Source: Hoeflea phototrophica DFL-43 (lineage in GTDB: Bacteria; Pseudomonadota; Alphaproteobacteria; Rhizobiales; Rhizobiaceae). From it: 64,000 nt of DNA. Both the position numbers and the translations under genes were made by a program. The notes under the pieces were generated by a model. It made no database searches. It was not told where the DNA came from and worked only from the letters and a program-made list of their open reading frames with translations. This document shows positions 28,626 through 39,676 of the stretch, in pieces; position 1 is the first letter of the stretch, and each line of letters begins with the position of its first letter. The DNA lies in contig NZ_CM002917.1 of the NCBI RefSeq assembly GCF_000154705.2, positions 1,630,461 through 1,694,460 on the forward strand. The letters run 5' to 3'.

Positions 28626-29002
28626 TGGAACCTCTCTTTGCACTTCTGGTCGGTGCCCTGTTCACGGTGTCGATCTATCTGTTCATGTCCAAGCACATCA
28701 TCCGCGTGTTGATGGGGGCCGCGATCCTGAGCAACGCCGTCAACCTGCTGATCTTCACAGCCGGGCGGGTCACCCGTGAGGTGCCACCGATCATCGGCGC
28801 GAATTCCGACGTGCTGCCGGCAGCCGCGGCCAATCCGTTGCCGCAGGCGCTTGTGCTGACGGCCATCGTGATCGCGTTCTCGTTCTTCGCCTTCCTGCTG
28901 GTGCTCGGCTATCGCGCCTTCCAGAAACTGGGCACCGACGACAGCGACGAGATGCGTGTGGCCGAACCCGTCAATGAACCAGCCCCGCCGTTGGGCTACT
29001 GA
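28625..29002 (+). CDS. mrpC: Mrp antiporter subunit C
   Basis: A 125-residue NuoK-like subunit with three membrane helices. GAAILSNAVNLLIF and NPLPQALVLTAIVIAFS are the conserved helices, the second carrying the family's PLPQALVLTAIVI pattern. The C-terminal tail is acidic. It overlaps mrpB by one base and is followed after 13 bp by mrpD. Confidence 0.94.
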   Translation: MEPLFALLVGALFTVSIYLFMSKHIIRVLMGAAILSNAVNLLIFTAGRVTREVPPIIGANSDVLPAAAANPLPQALVLTAIVIAFSFFAFLLVLGYRAFQKLGTDDSDEMRVAEPVNEPAPPLGY

Positions 29003-29015
29003 GGAGACACCTGTA

Positions 29016-30584
29016 ATGGCGGGAAAAACTGCGGGCCTTGAAGACCTTTCGGTCGCCTTTGTGATGGAGCCGGTGGCCGCTGCCGACTGGCTGATCCCGG
29101 CGCCGGTCGTGTTCTGTCTGCTGGCTGGTTCGGTGCTGTTGATGCTGCGCAAGCGCACCGATCTTCAGCCGCTGATCGCGATCCCGGCGCTTGTGATCCT
29201 GAGCGCCCTGACATTGGGATTGTTGGCCCATGTGGTCATCAACGGCACGGCGACGATGACCATGGGGCGCTGGCTGCCGCCCTTTGGTATTTCTTTCACT
29301 GTGGATGCACTGGGCGCGTTCTTCGCCGCCACATCATCCCTGGTGGCGCTTGCGGCCGGAATCTATGGCCGCAGCGATGTCGACCATTCCGGACAGCGCT
29401 ACGGCTTCTACCCGTTCCTGCTGCTGATCATGGCGGGCGTGCTCGGCGCCTTCATGACCGGCGACATCTTCAACCTCTATGTCTGGTTCGAGGTTCTGCT
29501 GATCTCGTCCTTCGGCCTGCTGGTGCTGGGGTCTGAGCGCTCGCAGCTCGACGGCGGCGTCAAATACGCCTTCCTCAACCTGATCGCCACCACGCTGTTT
29601 CTGGTCGCCACCGGCTATCTCTACGGCCTTTTCGGCACGCTCAACATGGCCGACATCGCGGTCAAGGCATCCGAGCTGCGCGCCGCCGCACCGTTGATGA
29701 CGCTGGTCACACTGTTCCTGCTTGCCTTCGCCATGAAGGCTGCTGCGTTCCCGGTCAATTTCTGGCTTCCCGCGTCCTATCACACGCCCAAGCTGGTGGT
29801 CTCTGCCCTGTTTGCAGGTCTGCTCACCAAGGTCGGCATCTATGCGCTGCTCAGGATCCTCGGCATGCTGTTCCCGGTCGAGCGCCTGGAGCTGTCCTAC
29901 ATCATCGCGATCGCGGCGGCACTGACCATGGTGCTTGGGGTGTTGGGCGCCCTGGCGCAGAACGACATTCGCCGCTCGATGGGCTTTCTGGTGGTCTCGG
30001 GCATCGGGGTCATGATGGCCGGTCTTGCCATCGGCAGCCCCGCTGGCCTGTCCGGGACAATCTTCTACGCCGCCCATTCCATGGTGGTGATGACCGCGCT
30101 CTATTTCGCCATCGGGATTGGTGCCCAGTTGGGCGGCAGTTTCATGCTGACCTCCGCCGGGGGGCTCTATGCCCGCAATGCAACATTGGCCTTTGTGACG
30201 TTGATGCTGTTTCTGTCGGTTTCCGGCCTGCCGCCATTCTCGGGCTTCTGGCCCAAGGTGATGCTGGTCAAGGCCTCGCTCGACATTGGCGCCTGGTGGC
30301 TTGCCGGCGCGATCCTTGTCACCGGTCTGCTGACCACGATCACCGTCGGCCGGATCTGGGCGCTGGCCTACTGGCGTCCGGCACAGGCGGAAGCAGCGGA
30401 GCAGGCCGCTGCACAGACCTTGCCGGCAGGCGCAGTGGCCGCGCTGGCAGGGCTTGTGATACTCACAATAGGCGCGGGCATTTGGCCGGAGCCGGTAATG
30501 GTGCTTGTCCAGGACGCTGCGCGTGGATTGATTGATCCGTCGGCCTATGTGCTTTCGGTGTTTCCGGGGGAGGTGCCGCAATGA
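29016..30584 (+). CDS. mrpD: Mrp antiporter subunit D
   Basis: A 522-residue NuoM/N-like membrane subunit. Channel motifs are visible: GVLGAFMTGDIFNLYVWFEVLLISSFG in adjacent helices, AFPVNFWLPASYHTPK, and the lysine-bearing LTKVGIYALLR. With MrpA it forms the cation/proton pathway. I start at ATG 29016 with GAGGAG upstream, although the frame is open into the end of mrpC. It overlaps mrpE by four bases (ATGA). Confidence 0.95.
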   Translation: MAGKTAGLEDLSVAFVMEPVAAADWLIPAPVVFCLLAGSVLLMLRKRTDLQPLIAIPALVILSALTLGLLAHVVINGTATMTMGRWLPPFGISFTVDALGAFFAATSSLVALAAGIYGRSDVDHSGQRYGFYPFLLLIMAGVLGAFMTGDIFNLYVWFEVLLISSFGLLVLGSERSQLDGGVKYAFLNLIATTLFLVATGYLYGLFGTLNMADIAVKASELRAAAPLMTLVTLFLLAFAMKAAAFPVNFWLPASYHTPKLVVSALFAGLLTKVGIYALLRILGMLFPVERLELSYIIAIAAALTMVLGVLGALAQNDIRRSMGFLVVSGIGVMMAGLAIGSPAGLSGTIFYAAHSMVVMTALYFAIGIGAQLGGSFMLTSAGGLYARNATLAFVTLMLFLSVSGLPPFSGFWPKVMLVKASLDIGAWWLAGAILVTGLLTTITVGRIWALAYWRPAQAEAAEQAAAQTLPAGAVAALAGLVILTIGAGIWPEPVMVLVQDAARGLIDPSAYVLSVFPGEVPQ

Positions 30585-31054
30585 GCCTGTTTCTGGTCAA
30601 TGTGCTGCTGGCGCTGGTCTGGACAGCCGTGACGGGATCGTTCTCGTTCCTGAATTTCGCCTTCGGCTTCGTGCTGGCGATTTTTGCGCTGTCGCTGATC
30701 CGCGAACAGGTGGGCTCCGTCGGCTATTTCTCCCGTTCCCGGCGTGTCATTTCCCTGTTCCTGCTGTTCATCTACGAACTGGTGCTTTCGGCATGGCGGG
30801 TTGCGGTGCTGGTTCTGTCGCCGCGAATGGATCTCAAGCCTGGCATCATTGCCTATCCGCTCAAGGTGGACCGCGATTTTGAAATCACCATGCTCGCCAA
30901 TCTGATCACCCTGACGCCGGGCACGCTCTCGGTTGACGTGTCCGACGATCGGCGCATCCTCTATGTCCACGCCATCGACGCCTCCGATCCGGATTCCACA
31001 CGGCGCGACATTGCCGAAGGCTTCGAGCGCAAGATCATGGAGGCGTTTCGCTGA
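30581..31054 (+). CDS. mrpE: Mrp antiporter subunit E
   Basis: A 157-residue subunit with two N-terminal membrane helices and a soluble C-terminal domain. The family motif [19 protein letters not shown] (split: [18 protein letters not shown]) is present. It starts four bases before the mrpD stop and ends overlapping mrpF by one base. Confidence 0.94.
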   Translation: MSLFLVNVLLALVWTAVTGSFSFLNFAFGFVLAIFALSLIREQVGSVGYFSRSRRVISLFLLFIYELVLSAWRVAVLVLSPRMDLKPGIIAYPLKVDRDFEITMLANLITLTPGTLSVDVSDDRRILYVHAIDASDPDSTRRDIAEGFERKIMEAFR

Positions 31055-31461
31055 TGTCCGTCCAGACCATTTTCGATTTTTCGGTCACGCTGGCACTTGC
31101 CATCCTGTCGCTGTCCTTTTTCGTCACCATCTACCGCATCATCAAGGGGCCGACGCTGCCTGACCGGATACTCGGTCTCGACATGCTTGTCGGTATCGCC
31201 ATCGGCTTCATTGCTGTGGTTGGCATCAAGACCGGCTATGCGCTTTACATCGACGTCGCGATTGCGCTTGGTCTGGTGGGTTTCCTTGCGACGGTGGCCT
31301 TTGCACGCTTCGTTCTGTCGCGCGGCAAGACCGAGGACGATATTCTGGCGGAAGCGCGGCTGGCGGCCAGCGAAGCACGGCGCGAAGTCCGCGCCGCGGC
31401 AAAGGCCGTTGCCAAGGCGAATGACGGCACAGCGCGCAATCCAGAGCAGGGAGAACGCTGA
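31054..31461 (+). CDS. mrpF: Mrp antiporter subunit F
   Basis: A 135-residue subunit with three membrane helices. The conserved loop [20 protein letters not shown] (residues about 27-46) includes the Asp needed for antiport in studied homologues. An unusual Ala/Arg/Lys-rich C-terminal tail of about 40 residues ([21 protein letters not shown]) extends past the usual end of MrpF. It overlaps mrpG by one base. Confidence 0.93.
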   Translation: MSVQTIFDFSVTLALAILSLSFFVTIYRIIKGPTLPDRILGLDMLVGIAIGFIAVVGIKTGYALYIDVAIALGLVGFLATVAFARFVLSRGKTEDDILAEARLAASEARREVRAAAKAVAKANDGTARNPEQGER

Positions 31462-31799
31462 TGTATGAGCTTGCAACTCTGGTATCGGCCGCGTTTTTGT
31501 TGATCGGATCGCTGTTTGCGCTGGTGGCGGCGGTGGGCCTGCTGCGCCTGCCGGATCTCTACACCCGCATGCATGCAGCCTCAAAGGCGGGCACCATGGG
31601 TTCCTGCCTGATGCTGATCGCCCTTGCCATTCACGCTTCCGATGTCGGCACAGTTACGCGTGCGCTCGCAGGTGTCGTGTTCTTCCTGCTAACGGCTCCG
31701 GTCTCTTCACATCTCCTGGCCAAGGCAGCCTACAGTGTCGGTTACCGATTGCATTCGTCATCAGTGCTAGACGAAATGGCTCCGAAAGAAGAAAAGTAA
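31461..31799 (+). CDS. mrpG: Mrp antiporter subunit G
   Basis: A 112-residue final subunit with three membrane helices. GLLRLPDLYTRMHAASKAGT is the family signature (residues about 29-48). It ends the operon; no clear hairpin follows. The gene begins on the last base of mrpF. Confidence 0.93.
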   Translation: MYELATLVSAAFLLIGSLFALVAAVGLLRLPDLYTRMHAASKAGTMGSCLMLIALAIHASDVGTVTRALAGVVFFLLTAPVSSHLLAKAAYSVGYRLHSSSVLDEMAPKEEK

Positions 31800-32058
31800 A
31801 AACAAAATATGTGATCAACATGTGTTGCAACCAGAAACTTTAAATTTATCCAGCTCGCGCTATAATTAAAACATAGTTCTGTAATATGCGGAGATTTGGA
31901 AATAAAGTTACGTTTCTCGCTAAATCTCGTACTTGTCAGCCGTAGAATTCCATGTCAGCAACAGTGACAAGCCTCCCAGGTGAGTTTGGTGTTCAAAGCA
32001 CAATAAGTAATTAGCTGAATTCAACGGCTGGCTTATTCACAAAAGTTAGGACAAGACG
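31800..32058 (+). promoter_or_regulatory. AT-rich mucR upstream region
   Basis: A 259-bp AT-rich spacer. TATAAT (31861-31866) is a good -10 without a matching -35. CTTGTCA (31932-31938) and TGACAAG (31965-31971) form a perfect inverted repeat with a 26-nt spacer. MucR proteins bind AT-rich, T-rich sites and repress themselves in studied rhizobia, so this is the expected kind of target. Confidence 0.45.
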
Positions 32059-32481
32059 ATGACAGAAGTAACCAAAGACAACGGATCGGATTTTCTCATA
32101 GAGTTGACCGCTGAAATTGTCGCCGCCTATGTGAGCAACAACTCAGTTGCTGCAAACGACCTCCCAAACGTGATTTCCCAGGTGCATTCCGCGCTTGGCG
32201 GCGCGACCGCGCCGGTGGAAGAAGTGGTTGAAAAGCCAAAGCCGGCCGTTCCGGTTCGCCGTTCAATTCAGAATGATTATCTGATCTGCCTGGAAGACGG
32301 CCAGAAGTTCAAGTCGCTCAAGCGCCACCTGATGACTCATTATGGCCTGACGCCTGAGCAGTACCGCGAAAAGTGGGATCTTGCTCCCGATTATCCGATG
32401 GTCGCTCCTTCCTATGCAGAAGCCCGTTCGCGGCTCGCCAAGGAAATGGGTCTGGGCCAGAAGCGCAAGCGCGGCAAATGA
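32059..32481 (+). CDS. mucR: MucR/Ros-family zinc-finger regulator
   Basis: A 140-residue alphaproteobacterial regulator that acts as an H-NS-like silencer and controls exopolysaccharide, motility and cell-cycle genes in relatives. The zinc finger is C77-x2-D80-x9-H90-x3-H94 ([19 protein letters not shown]), the MucR-type variant. The N-terminal helix pair ([30 protein letters not shown]) mediates oligomerisation. [12 protein letters not shown] and the basic tail QKRKRGK follow. AGGACAAGACG precedes the ATG. An intrinsic terminator follows. Confidence 0.96.
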   Translation: MTEVTKDNGSDFLIELTAEIVAAYVSNNSVAANDLPNVISQVHSALGGATAPVEEVVEKPKPAVPVRRSIQNDYLICLEDGQKFKSLKRHLMTHYGLTPEQYREKWDLAPDYPMVAPSYAEARSRLAKEMGLGQKRKRGK

Positions 32482-32853
32482 TCCGATAGCCTCTGGCGCA
32501 GCAGTTGCGGTTCGTTCGTCAACCCCGAACGGCAACAGGGTGCCGGAGCAAATTTGAGCTGCGGGTTTTTTTAGATCGGGACCGCAGCGCATTTCAAACC
32601 GTGGCCTCGCGCCACGGTTTTTTTGTGCCCGGTTTTCCGCTGCCGGCATCGGCCAACGCATGCCGCATCCGCATCGCGAGGCGGTGCGAATGCCGGATCT
32701 CTCTTAGGGTGAGGAAAAAAATCCTATATAATTTCACAATTGTCCCTGGAAACATTGAAAAAACAACGTTAAGGTGCAATGGGTGGGTGGCTGCACGTCC
32801 GCATTATCTGCATATCATGTAAGAAAATATTCCTATAACAGGAGATTTTCATC
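32482..32853. other. 372-bp spacer between mucR and the DnaA-domain gene
   Basis: The left half holds the mucR terminator. The right half becomes AT-rich, with TATATAATTTCA near 32724 and TATTCCTATAACAGGAG near 32829, and is the likely promoter and leader of the DnaA-domain gene. I see no further gene. Confidence 0.45.
32596..32624 (+). terminator. mucR terminator
   Basis: AAACCGTGGC (32596-32605) and GCCACGGTTT (32611-32620) with a 5-nt loop run into a T-run. It lies 115 bp after the mucR stop, so the transcript has a sizeable 3' untranslated part. Confidence 0.85.
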
Positions 32854-33495
32854 ATGGCGAAACATACCCGTAAGTCCGCAGGTCCCAGGTTCGAACCCGT
32901 TGGGGCATCAAGGTTGACCAGAGCATCGCGAACCGAATGGCGGGCCCCGCCCGCCATTCGGAACCACGGCGTTGATGGCGCGGCCGGGTTTGCCCAGTGG
33001 CGTGATGTGGCGACGGCTGTCTTCATTGGCTCGCAGGCAGGCGTCGCGTCCCAGGACAGCGGCTCACCCGGCGCGCAGCGGCAGCCGGCGCCGCAGGGTC
33101 TGTCCGAACCCGCATTGGGCGACATCTTCGCCTATGCAGGTCCGGCAGCCGGGTGGGCCAATGCCATCGATGTTCTGCGTTGCCGGGTGGTGCTGCGATT
33201 GGTCACCGAACTCTTCGATGCCGCTCTGGAACGTGAACTTGCCAATGGCGTGGCACGGCGCAGACCGCGCTGTCATATGCGCCAGATCGCGATGTATTTG
33301 AGCCATGTGGTGCTTTCCGTGCCCTATCGGACCATTGCCAGAGCCTTCGGCCGCGACCGCACCACGGTGGTTCACGCCTGTGCGGTGGTCGAGGACCGGC
33401 GCGACGATCCTGGCTATGACCGGTTTGTTGAACGTTGTGAGCGTTGCGTCAATGCGATCTTTGCGCCCTTTGGAGGCTCCCATGAAGAGCGCTGA
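32854..33495 (+). CDS. DnaA domain IV-like DNA-binding protein
   Basis: A 213-residue protein without the DnaA ATPase. Its C-terminal 80 residues match DnaA domain IV: RQIAMYLSHVVLSVPYRTIARAFGRDRTTVVHA (residues about 142-174, in two helices), corresponding to the DnaA-box recognition helix (HTTV-like). About 90 Pro/Arg/Ala-rich residues precede it. AGGAG precedes the ATG. It overlaps the next gene by 14 bp. Stand-alone DnaA-C proteins next to DUF6456 genes are conserved in Hyphomicrobiales; whether it binds DnaA boxes is unknown, but the recognition-helix residues are present. Confidence 0.85.
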   Translation: MAKHTRKSAGPRFEPVGASRLTRASRTEWRAPPAIRNHGVDGAAGFAQWRDVATAVFIGSQAGVASQDSGSPGAQRQPAPQGLSEPALGDIFAYAGPAAGWANAIDVLRCRVVLRLVTELFDAALERELANGVARRRPRCHMRQIAMYLSHVVLSVPYRTIARAFGRDRTTVVHACAVVEDRRDDPGYDRFVERCERCVNAIFAPFGGSHEER

Positions 33496-34297
33496 GACGC
33501 GCGCCATGCGCAAGGCTCTGGCCGGTATGGTCGGTTTTCTGGCGCGCGGCGCCGCAACCCGGGATTATGCGGATCAGCCGTCAGACAGCCATCTCATTGG
33601 TCTGGTCCGCGGCGACGGGGCCAAACGCCAGTTTGATCCGGCGTTGTTGAAAGCGGCGCTGTCACGCGGGCTCATCACCCGCCGGACCGGTCCCGGCATC
33701 AGGACAAGCACAATTGCCATCACCGATGCGGGCCGGGCCGCTCTCAGGCGCCTGATCGCCGACCCGGACAGCGCCTTTCAGGACCAGCACCGGCAGATGG
33801 TGGCAAGAACCGACCAGGAGTTCGGGGCTGTGACCGTCAATGTTCTCGAATCTCCGCTTTCGGCGTTGGCCAGGATCAAGGGCCGGGACGGGGCCCCGTT
33901 TCTCAGCGAGGATCTGGTTGAAGCAGGTGAACGGTTGCGCGCCGATTTCACCCGTGGACAAATGACCCCATCGCTTGGCCAACGCTGGGAGCCGGTGCGG
34001 GCCGGGCGGATGTCTGGCCAGGCGGGCGGAGTTCAGGATCTCACCGATGCAGCCCTTTCTGCGCGCCAGCGGGTCGAAGCGGCCACAGGGGCCATCGGTC
34101 CCGAACTGTCGGGAGTTGTTCTCGACGCCTGCTGCTTTCTCAAGGGGTTGTCACAGATCGAACGCGAGCGGCAATGGCCTGTGCGCTCGGCCAAGCTGAT
34201 GCTGCGCACCGCGCTTCAGGCACTCGCCCGGCACTATCAAACCCCGCGGAGCAATATTGAAACTAGCCGGCGCGCGCCGCCGCCGCATGCGCCTTGA
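33482..34297 (+). CDS. DUF6456-type protein
   Basis: A 271-residue protein. An N-terminal helical part (FDPALLKAALSRGLITRR, then a Thr-Ile-Ala-Ile-Thr wing) looks like a winged helix. The C-terminal DUF6456 domain carries SLGQRWEP, SGVVLDACCFLKGLSQIERERQWPVRSAK split over adjacent helices, and KLMLRTALQALARHY. I start at ATG 33482 with GGAGG upstream, inside the end of the DnaA-domain gene, so the two are coupled. Its 3' end overlaps the convergent sufE by 35 bp. Function unknown; a DNA-related role is inferred from the partner. Confidence 0.82.
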   Translation: MKSAETRAMRKALAGMVGFLARGAATRDYADQPSDSHLIGLVRGDGAKRQFDPALLKAALSRGLITRRTGPGIRTSTIAITDAGRAALRRLIADPDSAFQDQHRQMVARTDQEFGAVTVNVLESPLSALARIKGRDGAPFLSEDLVEAGERLRADFTRGQMTPSLGQRWEPVRAGRMSGQAGGVQDLTDAALSARQRVEAATGAIGPELSGVVLDACCFLKGLSQIERERQWPVRSAKLMLRTALQALARHYQTPRSNIETSRRAPPPHAP

Positions 34298-34688
34298 TCC
34301 GCATCACCATGGAGCGCAGGCCATTGGCGCGCTGCGGCGTCAAATGCTCGCCGAGGCCAAGCTTGGCCAGCAGCGCGGCCTCATCGAATTGTTCGACCTG
34401 AGAGGCTTTGTGGTCCGACGTTGCTGCAAGAACAATCCCCACCAGGCCACGAACGATATGCGCGTCTGAATCGCCGCGAAACACCATCACCGGATCGCCG
34501 GATTCGCCCGGCTTGGTCTCGGCGACAAGCCACACCTGACTGGCGCACCCCTTGACCTTGTTGTCCTCGGTGCGGTCTTTTTCGGGCATGTCGGGCAGCG
34601 CCTTGCCGATCTCGATAAGATAGCGGTAGCGATCTTCCCAATCGTCAAGATACTCGAAGTCGTCAATAATGGTTTGCAGCTTGCTCAT
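34263..34688 (-). CDS. sufE: SufE-type sulfur acceptor
   Basis: A 141-residue protein that takes sulfur from SufS cysteine desulfurase for Fe-S cluster assembly. The acceptor is Cys48 in KVKGCASQVWL, the diagnostic motif. The N-terminus DFEYLDDWEDRYRYLIEIG and the later QRANGL are conserved. I start at ATG 34688; the frame is open upstream without family resemblance. The gene is convergent with and overlaps the DUF6456-type gene. SufS is not in the window. Confidence 0.93.
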   Translation of the reverse strand: MSKLQTIIDDFEYLDDWEDRYRYLIEIGKALPDMPEKDRTEDNKVKGCASQVWLVAETKPGESGDPVMVFRGDSDAHIVRGLVGIVLAATSDHKASQVEQFDEAALLAKLGLGEHLTPQRANGLRSMVMRIKAHAAAARAG

Positions 34689-34923
34689 GTTTAAATCCCG
34701 TAACTGTCGAGACATATAGGCGGAATCGATCTGGGATACACCCCGTAACCCTTGAATTGCAGCTTGGATTTTTCCCCAGGCGCGAATGTCATGATCGCAG
34801 CCCTGCAAGACCACCAGCCAGTCTCCCAGTGCCAAGCGGGGCTTTGTGCCGGACAGGCCGTTGCGCGGGCCGGTCCGCTCCGGCTAGATGCAGGCATACC
34901 GAACATCAACAGGCAGGGTCTCG

Positions 34924-35820
34924 ATGAACTACCCATTCAGAACGGTGGATGTTTTTACCACCCGGCGATTCGGCGGCAATCCGCTGGCGGTTGTCTTGGA
35001 GGCCGATACGCTTGATGGCGCACAGATGCAGGCGATTGCGCGGGAATTCAACTACTCGGAAACGACCTTCGTGATGCGCCCCTCCGACCCCGCCAACACG
35101 GCAAGGGTGCGCATTTTCACCCCGGCCGTGGAGGTGCCTTTCGCAGGTCACCCGAATGTTGGCACTGCCTATGTTCTGGCGATGCTTGAGCCGTCGTCAT
35201 CACAGACGACCGGGTTTGTCTTTGAAGAAAATGCAGGCCTGGTTCCAATCTCCCTGGAGTGGTCCGGCAATGAGCTCGAGAGCGTCGAACTCACGGCGCC
35301 CGAAGCACTTTCGCTTGGATCGGGGTTTGACACAGCCGATGTGGCAGCAAGTGTGTCGCTTGAAGCCGGCGACATTCTCACGGCCCTGCATCCGCCCGTC
35401 ATCGCATCGGTGGGACTGCCGTTTCTCGTTGGCGAAGTTGCCAGCCGGTCAGCGCTTTCGGCCGCGCGTATCAACAAGGAGGCTGTTTCGCGGATCCTGC
35501 CGACCGACGGGGCCGATGCGATCTATCTCTATTGCCGTCATCCAGGGCCCGCGGATGGCGATGCCGACCTTACCGCGCGGATGTTTGCGCCCTGGGACGG
35601 TGTGGCCGAGGATCCGGCCACCGGCAGCGCAACGGCCGCCGCCTGCGCCCTGATATCCAGTCTTGAGAAGGGCGGCCCGCAGCCGCGGCAATTCAAGGTC
35701 GCGCAAGGCATCGACATGAACCGGCCAAGCCTTATCGGCATCGCGATCGAAGTCGGGGGGCAGGTGGTCAAGATAAGCGGCAGCTGTGTGCCGGTGTTGA
35801 GTGGCGAGATCCAAGTCTAG
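34924..35820 (+). CDS. PhzF-family isomerase-like protein
   Basis: A 298-residue protein with two similar lobes of the diaminopimelate-epimerase fold. The family motifs are FTTRRFGGNPLAVVL near residue 12, YSETTFVM carrying the catalytic Glu, RIFTPAVEVPFAGHPNVGTA (split: FTPAVEVPF, AGHPNVGTA) and EDPATGSATAA. PhzF itself isomerises dihydrohydroxyanthranilate in phenazine synthesis, but no phenazine genes are here, so only the family is assigned. AGGCAGGG precedes ATG 34924; ATG 34888 is less likely. Divergent from sufE. Confidence 0.9.
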   Translation: MNYPFRTVDVFTTRRFGGNPLAVVLEADTLDGAQMQAIAREFNYSETTFVMRPSDPANTARVRIFTPAVEVPFAGHPNVGTAYVLAMLEPSSSQTTGFVFEENAGLVPISLEWSGNELESVELTAPEALSLGSGFDTADVAASVSLEAGDILTALHPPVIASVGLPFLVGEVASRSALSAARINKEAVSRILPTDGADAIYLYCRHPGPADGDADLTARMFAPWDGVAEDPATGSATAAACALISSLEKGGPQPRQFKVAQGIDMNRPSLIGIAIEVGGQVVKISGSCVPVLSGEIQV

Positions 35821-35870
35821 CTGGAGGCTTTGGGCGGTCTGTCTGCGCCCGGGTTCGCTCAAGGGCCGAA

Positions 35871-35914
35871 AAAAAGAAAACGCCGCCGGGAGGAAGGGCT
35901 GTTTCCCGGCGGCG
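35871..35914 (-). terminator. Terminator of the DUF5330-type gene
   Basis: CGCCGCCGGGA (35881-35891) pairs with TCCCGGCGGCG (35904-35914) over 11 bp. On the minus strand it runs into TTTTCTTTTTTT. It may also stop the convergent phzF-like transcript, though that side has no T-run. Confidence 0.75.
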
Positions 35915-36022
35915 GCGCGTCAGACGCGACTGGAGTTGGCAGTTTTCTGCATCATGAAGTCGATAAATTCGTGCCAGCCCCCATGATCGGAGTATCGAGG
36001 ACCGGTTGACCGTCTGTGGCGA

Positions 36023-36370
36023 TCAGTTGTTGGCGGTGGTGCTGTCGATTTCGGTTGGTGGGAGCGAGCCGGTCATCAGTTCGCTTTCACCGTCGGCGAA
36101 TTTTGAGTCGAGAAACTCATAGGCGATCCGGGCGCCTTCTTTGGCGCGGATGCCGAGAGCTGCGAATGTTTCGCTGCCTGTCTCGCACACGTCAGGTTTG
36201 CGCAAGCAGATCTGCTTGATGTCTTCAAATGCATCCATCGCCGCGGCCATGCTTTGGCCGACCTCGAGCGGTGGCGCGTTTTCGAGTGTCTCGCGCGAGC
36301 CGCTGTCAAAAACCGGCAACGCGATCAGCACAAGTGAAAACCAGAAACTTCCCTTGATCAGAAACCACAT
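36023..36370 (-). CDS. DUF5330-type small membrane-anchored protein
   Basis: A 115-residue protein with an N-terminal hydrophobic helix (LIKGSFWFSLVLIALPVF) and two cysteines in QICLRKPDVCETG, the recognisable core of the family. The C-terminal half is acidic. I start at ATG 36370, with GGAAGGG upstream. It is divergent from the kinase gene. Function unknown; proximity to a DivJ-like kinase suggests envelope or cell-cycle association but nothing more. Confidence 0.8.
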   Translation of the reverse strand: MWFLIKGSFWFSLVLIALPVFDSGSRETLENAPPLEVGQSMAAAMDAFEDIKQICLRKPDVCETGSETFAALGIRAKEGARIAYEFLDSKFADGESELMTGSLPPTEIDSTTANN

Positions 36371-36744
36371 TGTTAAGCCCTTCCTGTTGCCCGCCATCTA
36401 TGGACGGTGTGTCCGACGTGTCCCGAACTTGAACAGGAGTGTGCCCGACAACTCTCAAAAGCGGCTTGAAATGGGACTCTGCTTTTGATCCAAATTTGAT
36501 GAAAAATTTAATCAACCCGGTTCTGCGGGGTTCTGATCAGGCAATCGATGGCTTTGCACGTGCGGTACGGCAAGCTCTTGTCCTCTCCGGCAAACCCCTC
36601 ATTAACCATGATCACCAAAGTCAGGCGGAATCTCCATCTGGAGGCCCTTTTCGCCCAGCATACAAGAGCAGGGGGGGCTGTCTTTATTCTTTCTTTAAGC
36701 CGCCACTGCCACAGTCCCTCCAACAACAAAAAACTGCGGCGTGT
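36371..36744. other. 374-bp divergent region before the kinase gene
   Basis: The kinase frame is open back to 36439, but residues encoded before 36745 show no domain and no membrane character. The region is moderately AT-rich with CAACAACAAAAAACTG just before the chosen start. I see no firm promoter and no RNA gene. Confidence 0.4.
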
Positions 36745-38668
<1,924 letters not shown>

Positions 38669-38694
<26 letters not shown>

Positions 38695-39658
38695 ATTGTA
38701 TGATGCGGATGCTTTTAAAGGCCGCGGCGTGCTGGGCACGCTGGGACGGCTTGTTTCCGCGCATCCCTCCCTGGCAGGAGGGACAGTGGCGTTCACGGTG
38801 ATATTCAGTTTCATTTCGGCCAATGCGCTGTGGAGCCAGCCGGGCAATCATCCCGCACCGATTCTCAAGACCCGCGAGGTTGGACCACCAACCGCCCATG
38901 CCTTGACGCCGGTGGCAGACACGGCCGCGCCAGCGGTGGCGGACGTGCCGGCACGCAGCGTGACAACCTTCAGGATCGAGCGCAGCGACGAGACTTCGAC
39001 GGCCTCGATTCCGGTGCCAAACATCGCGCCGGCACCCGCGCCCGCAATGTCCCCGGCGACCACATCGGCTGCTGCCCCGGCGCTTTTGAAGGCCGATCCG
39101 GTCCTGGCCCGCATACAGGAAATCCTGGCTGCAAGAGGGCTTTACAGCGGCGAAATCGATGGCCTGATGGGTCCGAAATCCGCAGCCGGCATCCGCGCCT
39201 GGGAAAAGGCCAATGGCTATGTCGAAACCGGTGAGCCGACATCCGGACTTCTGGCGGTTATGGACACCCCGGCAGCAGCACCCGCGCCGAAGCCGGCAGC
39301 GCCCGTTGCAGCGGTTGAAACGGTAAGTCTCGAGGTCGCGCCGACGCCGACGTCGCGGCCAAAACCGGTGGCCGGTCCCACGGTCACATCCGTGCCGGCA
39401 CCGGCCATCAAGGCCGATCAGGTAAGCGGCGAGGCGGTCACCGAACCGGCGCCTGCCGTCTCCGGCGTGAGCGAACTGGTGCGTCAGATCCAGTCGGGTC
39501 TGTCCAACATCGCCTATGCCGACATCACAGTGGATGGTGTCGCCGGAACCCAGACAAAGTCGGCAATCCGGGCGTTCGAAAAGCACTACCGGTTGCCGGT
39601 CACGGGAGAGCCGAACCAGACGGTTCTCAACAAGCTCCTTGAAATTGGTGCCCTGTGA
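38669..39658 (+). CDS. Peptidoglycan-binding-domain membrane protein
   Basis: A 329-residue protein. One membrane helix lies at about 38-54 (GGTVAFTVIFSFISANALW), placing the rest in the periplasm. A Pro/Ala-rich linker carries two peptidoglycan-binding-1-like domains: RIQEILAARGLYSGEIDGLMGPKSAAGIRAWEKANG (in two parts, about 145-182) and LVRQIQSGLSNIAYADITVDGVAGTQTKSAIRAFEKHY (about 270-308). It starts inside the kinase gene, so the two are co-expressed. A link between cell-cycle signalling and the wall is inferred. Confidence 0.85.
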
Positions 39659-39676
39659 GGACCGAGTGAGGCCCAG

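Noticed and set aside
32880..32915. tRNA 3' end or attachment site, because of GGTTCGAACCC followed by GGGGCATCA
   Set aside because: The bases flanking the loop do not form a five-pair T-stem, no anticodon or D arm precedes it, and it lies inside the DnaA-domain coding sequence.
36439..36744. A 102-residue N-terminal extension of the histidine kinase
   Set aside because: The upstream codons encode no domain or membrane segment and the region is needed as promoter space between divergent genes.
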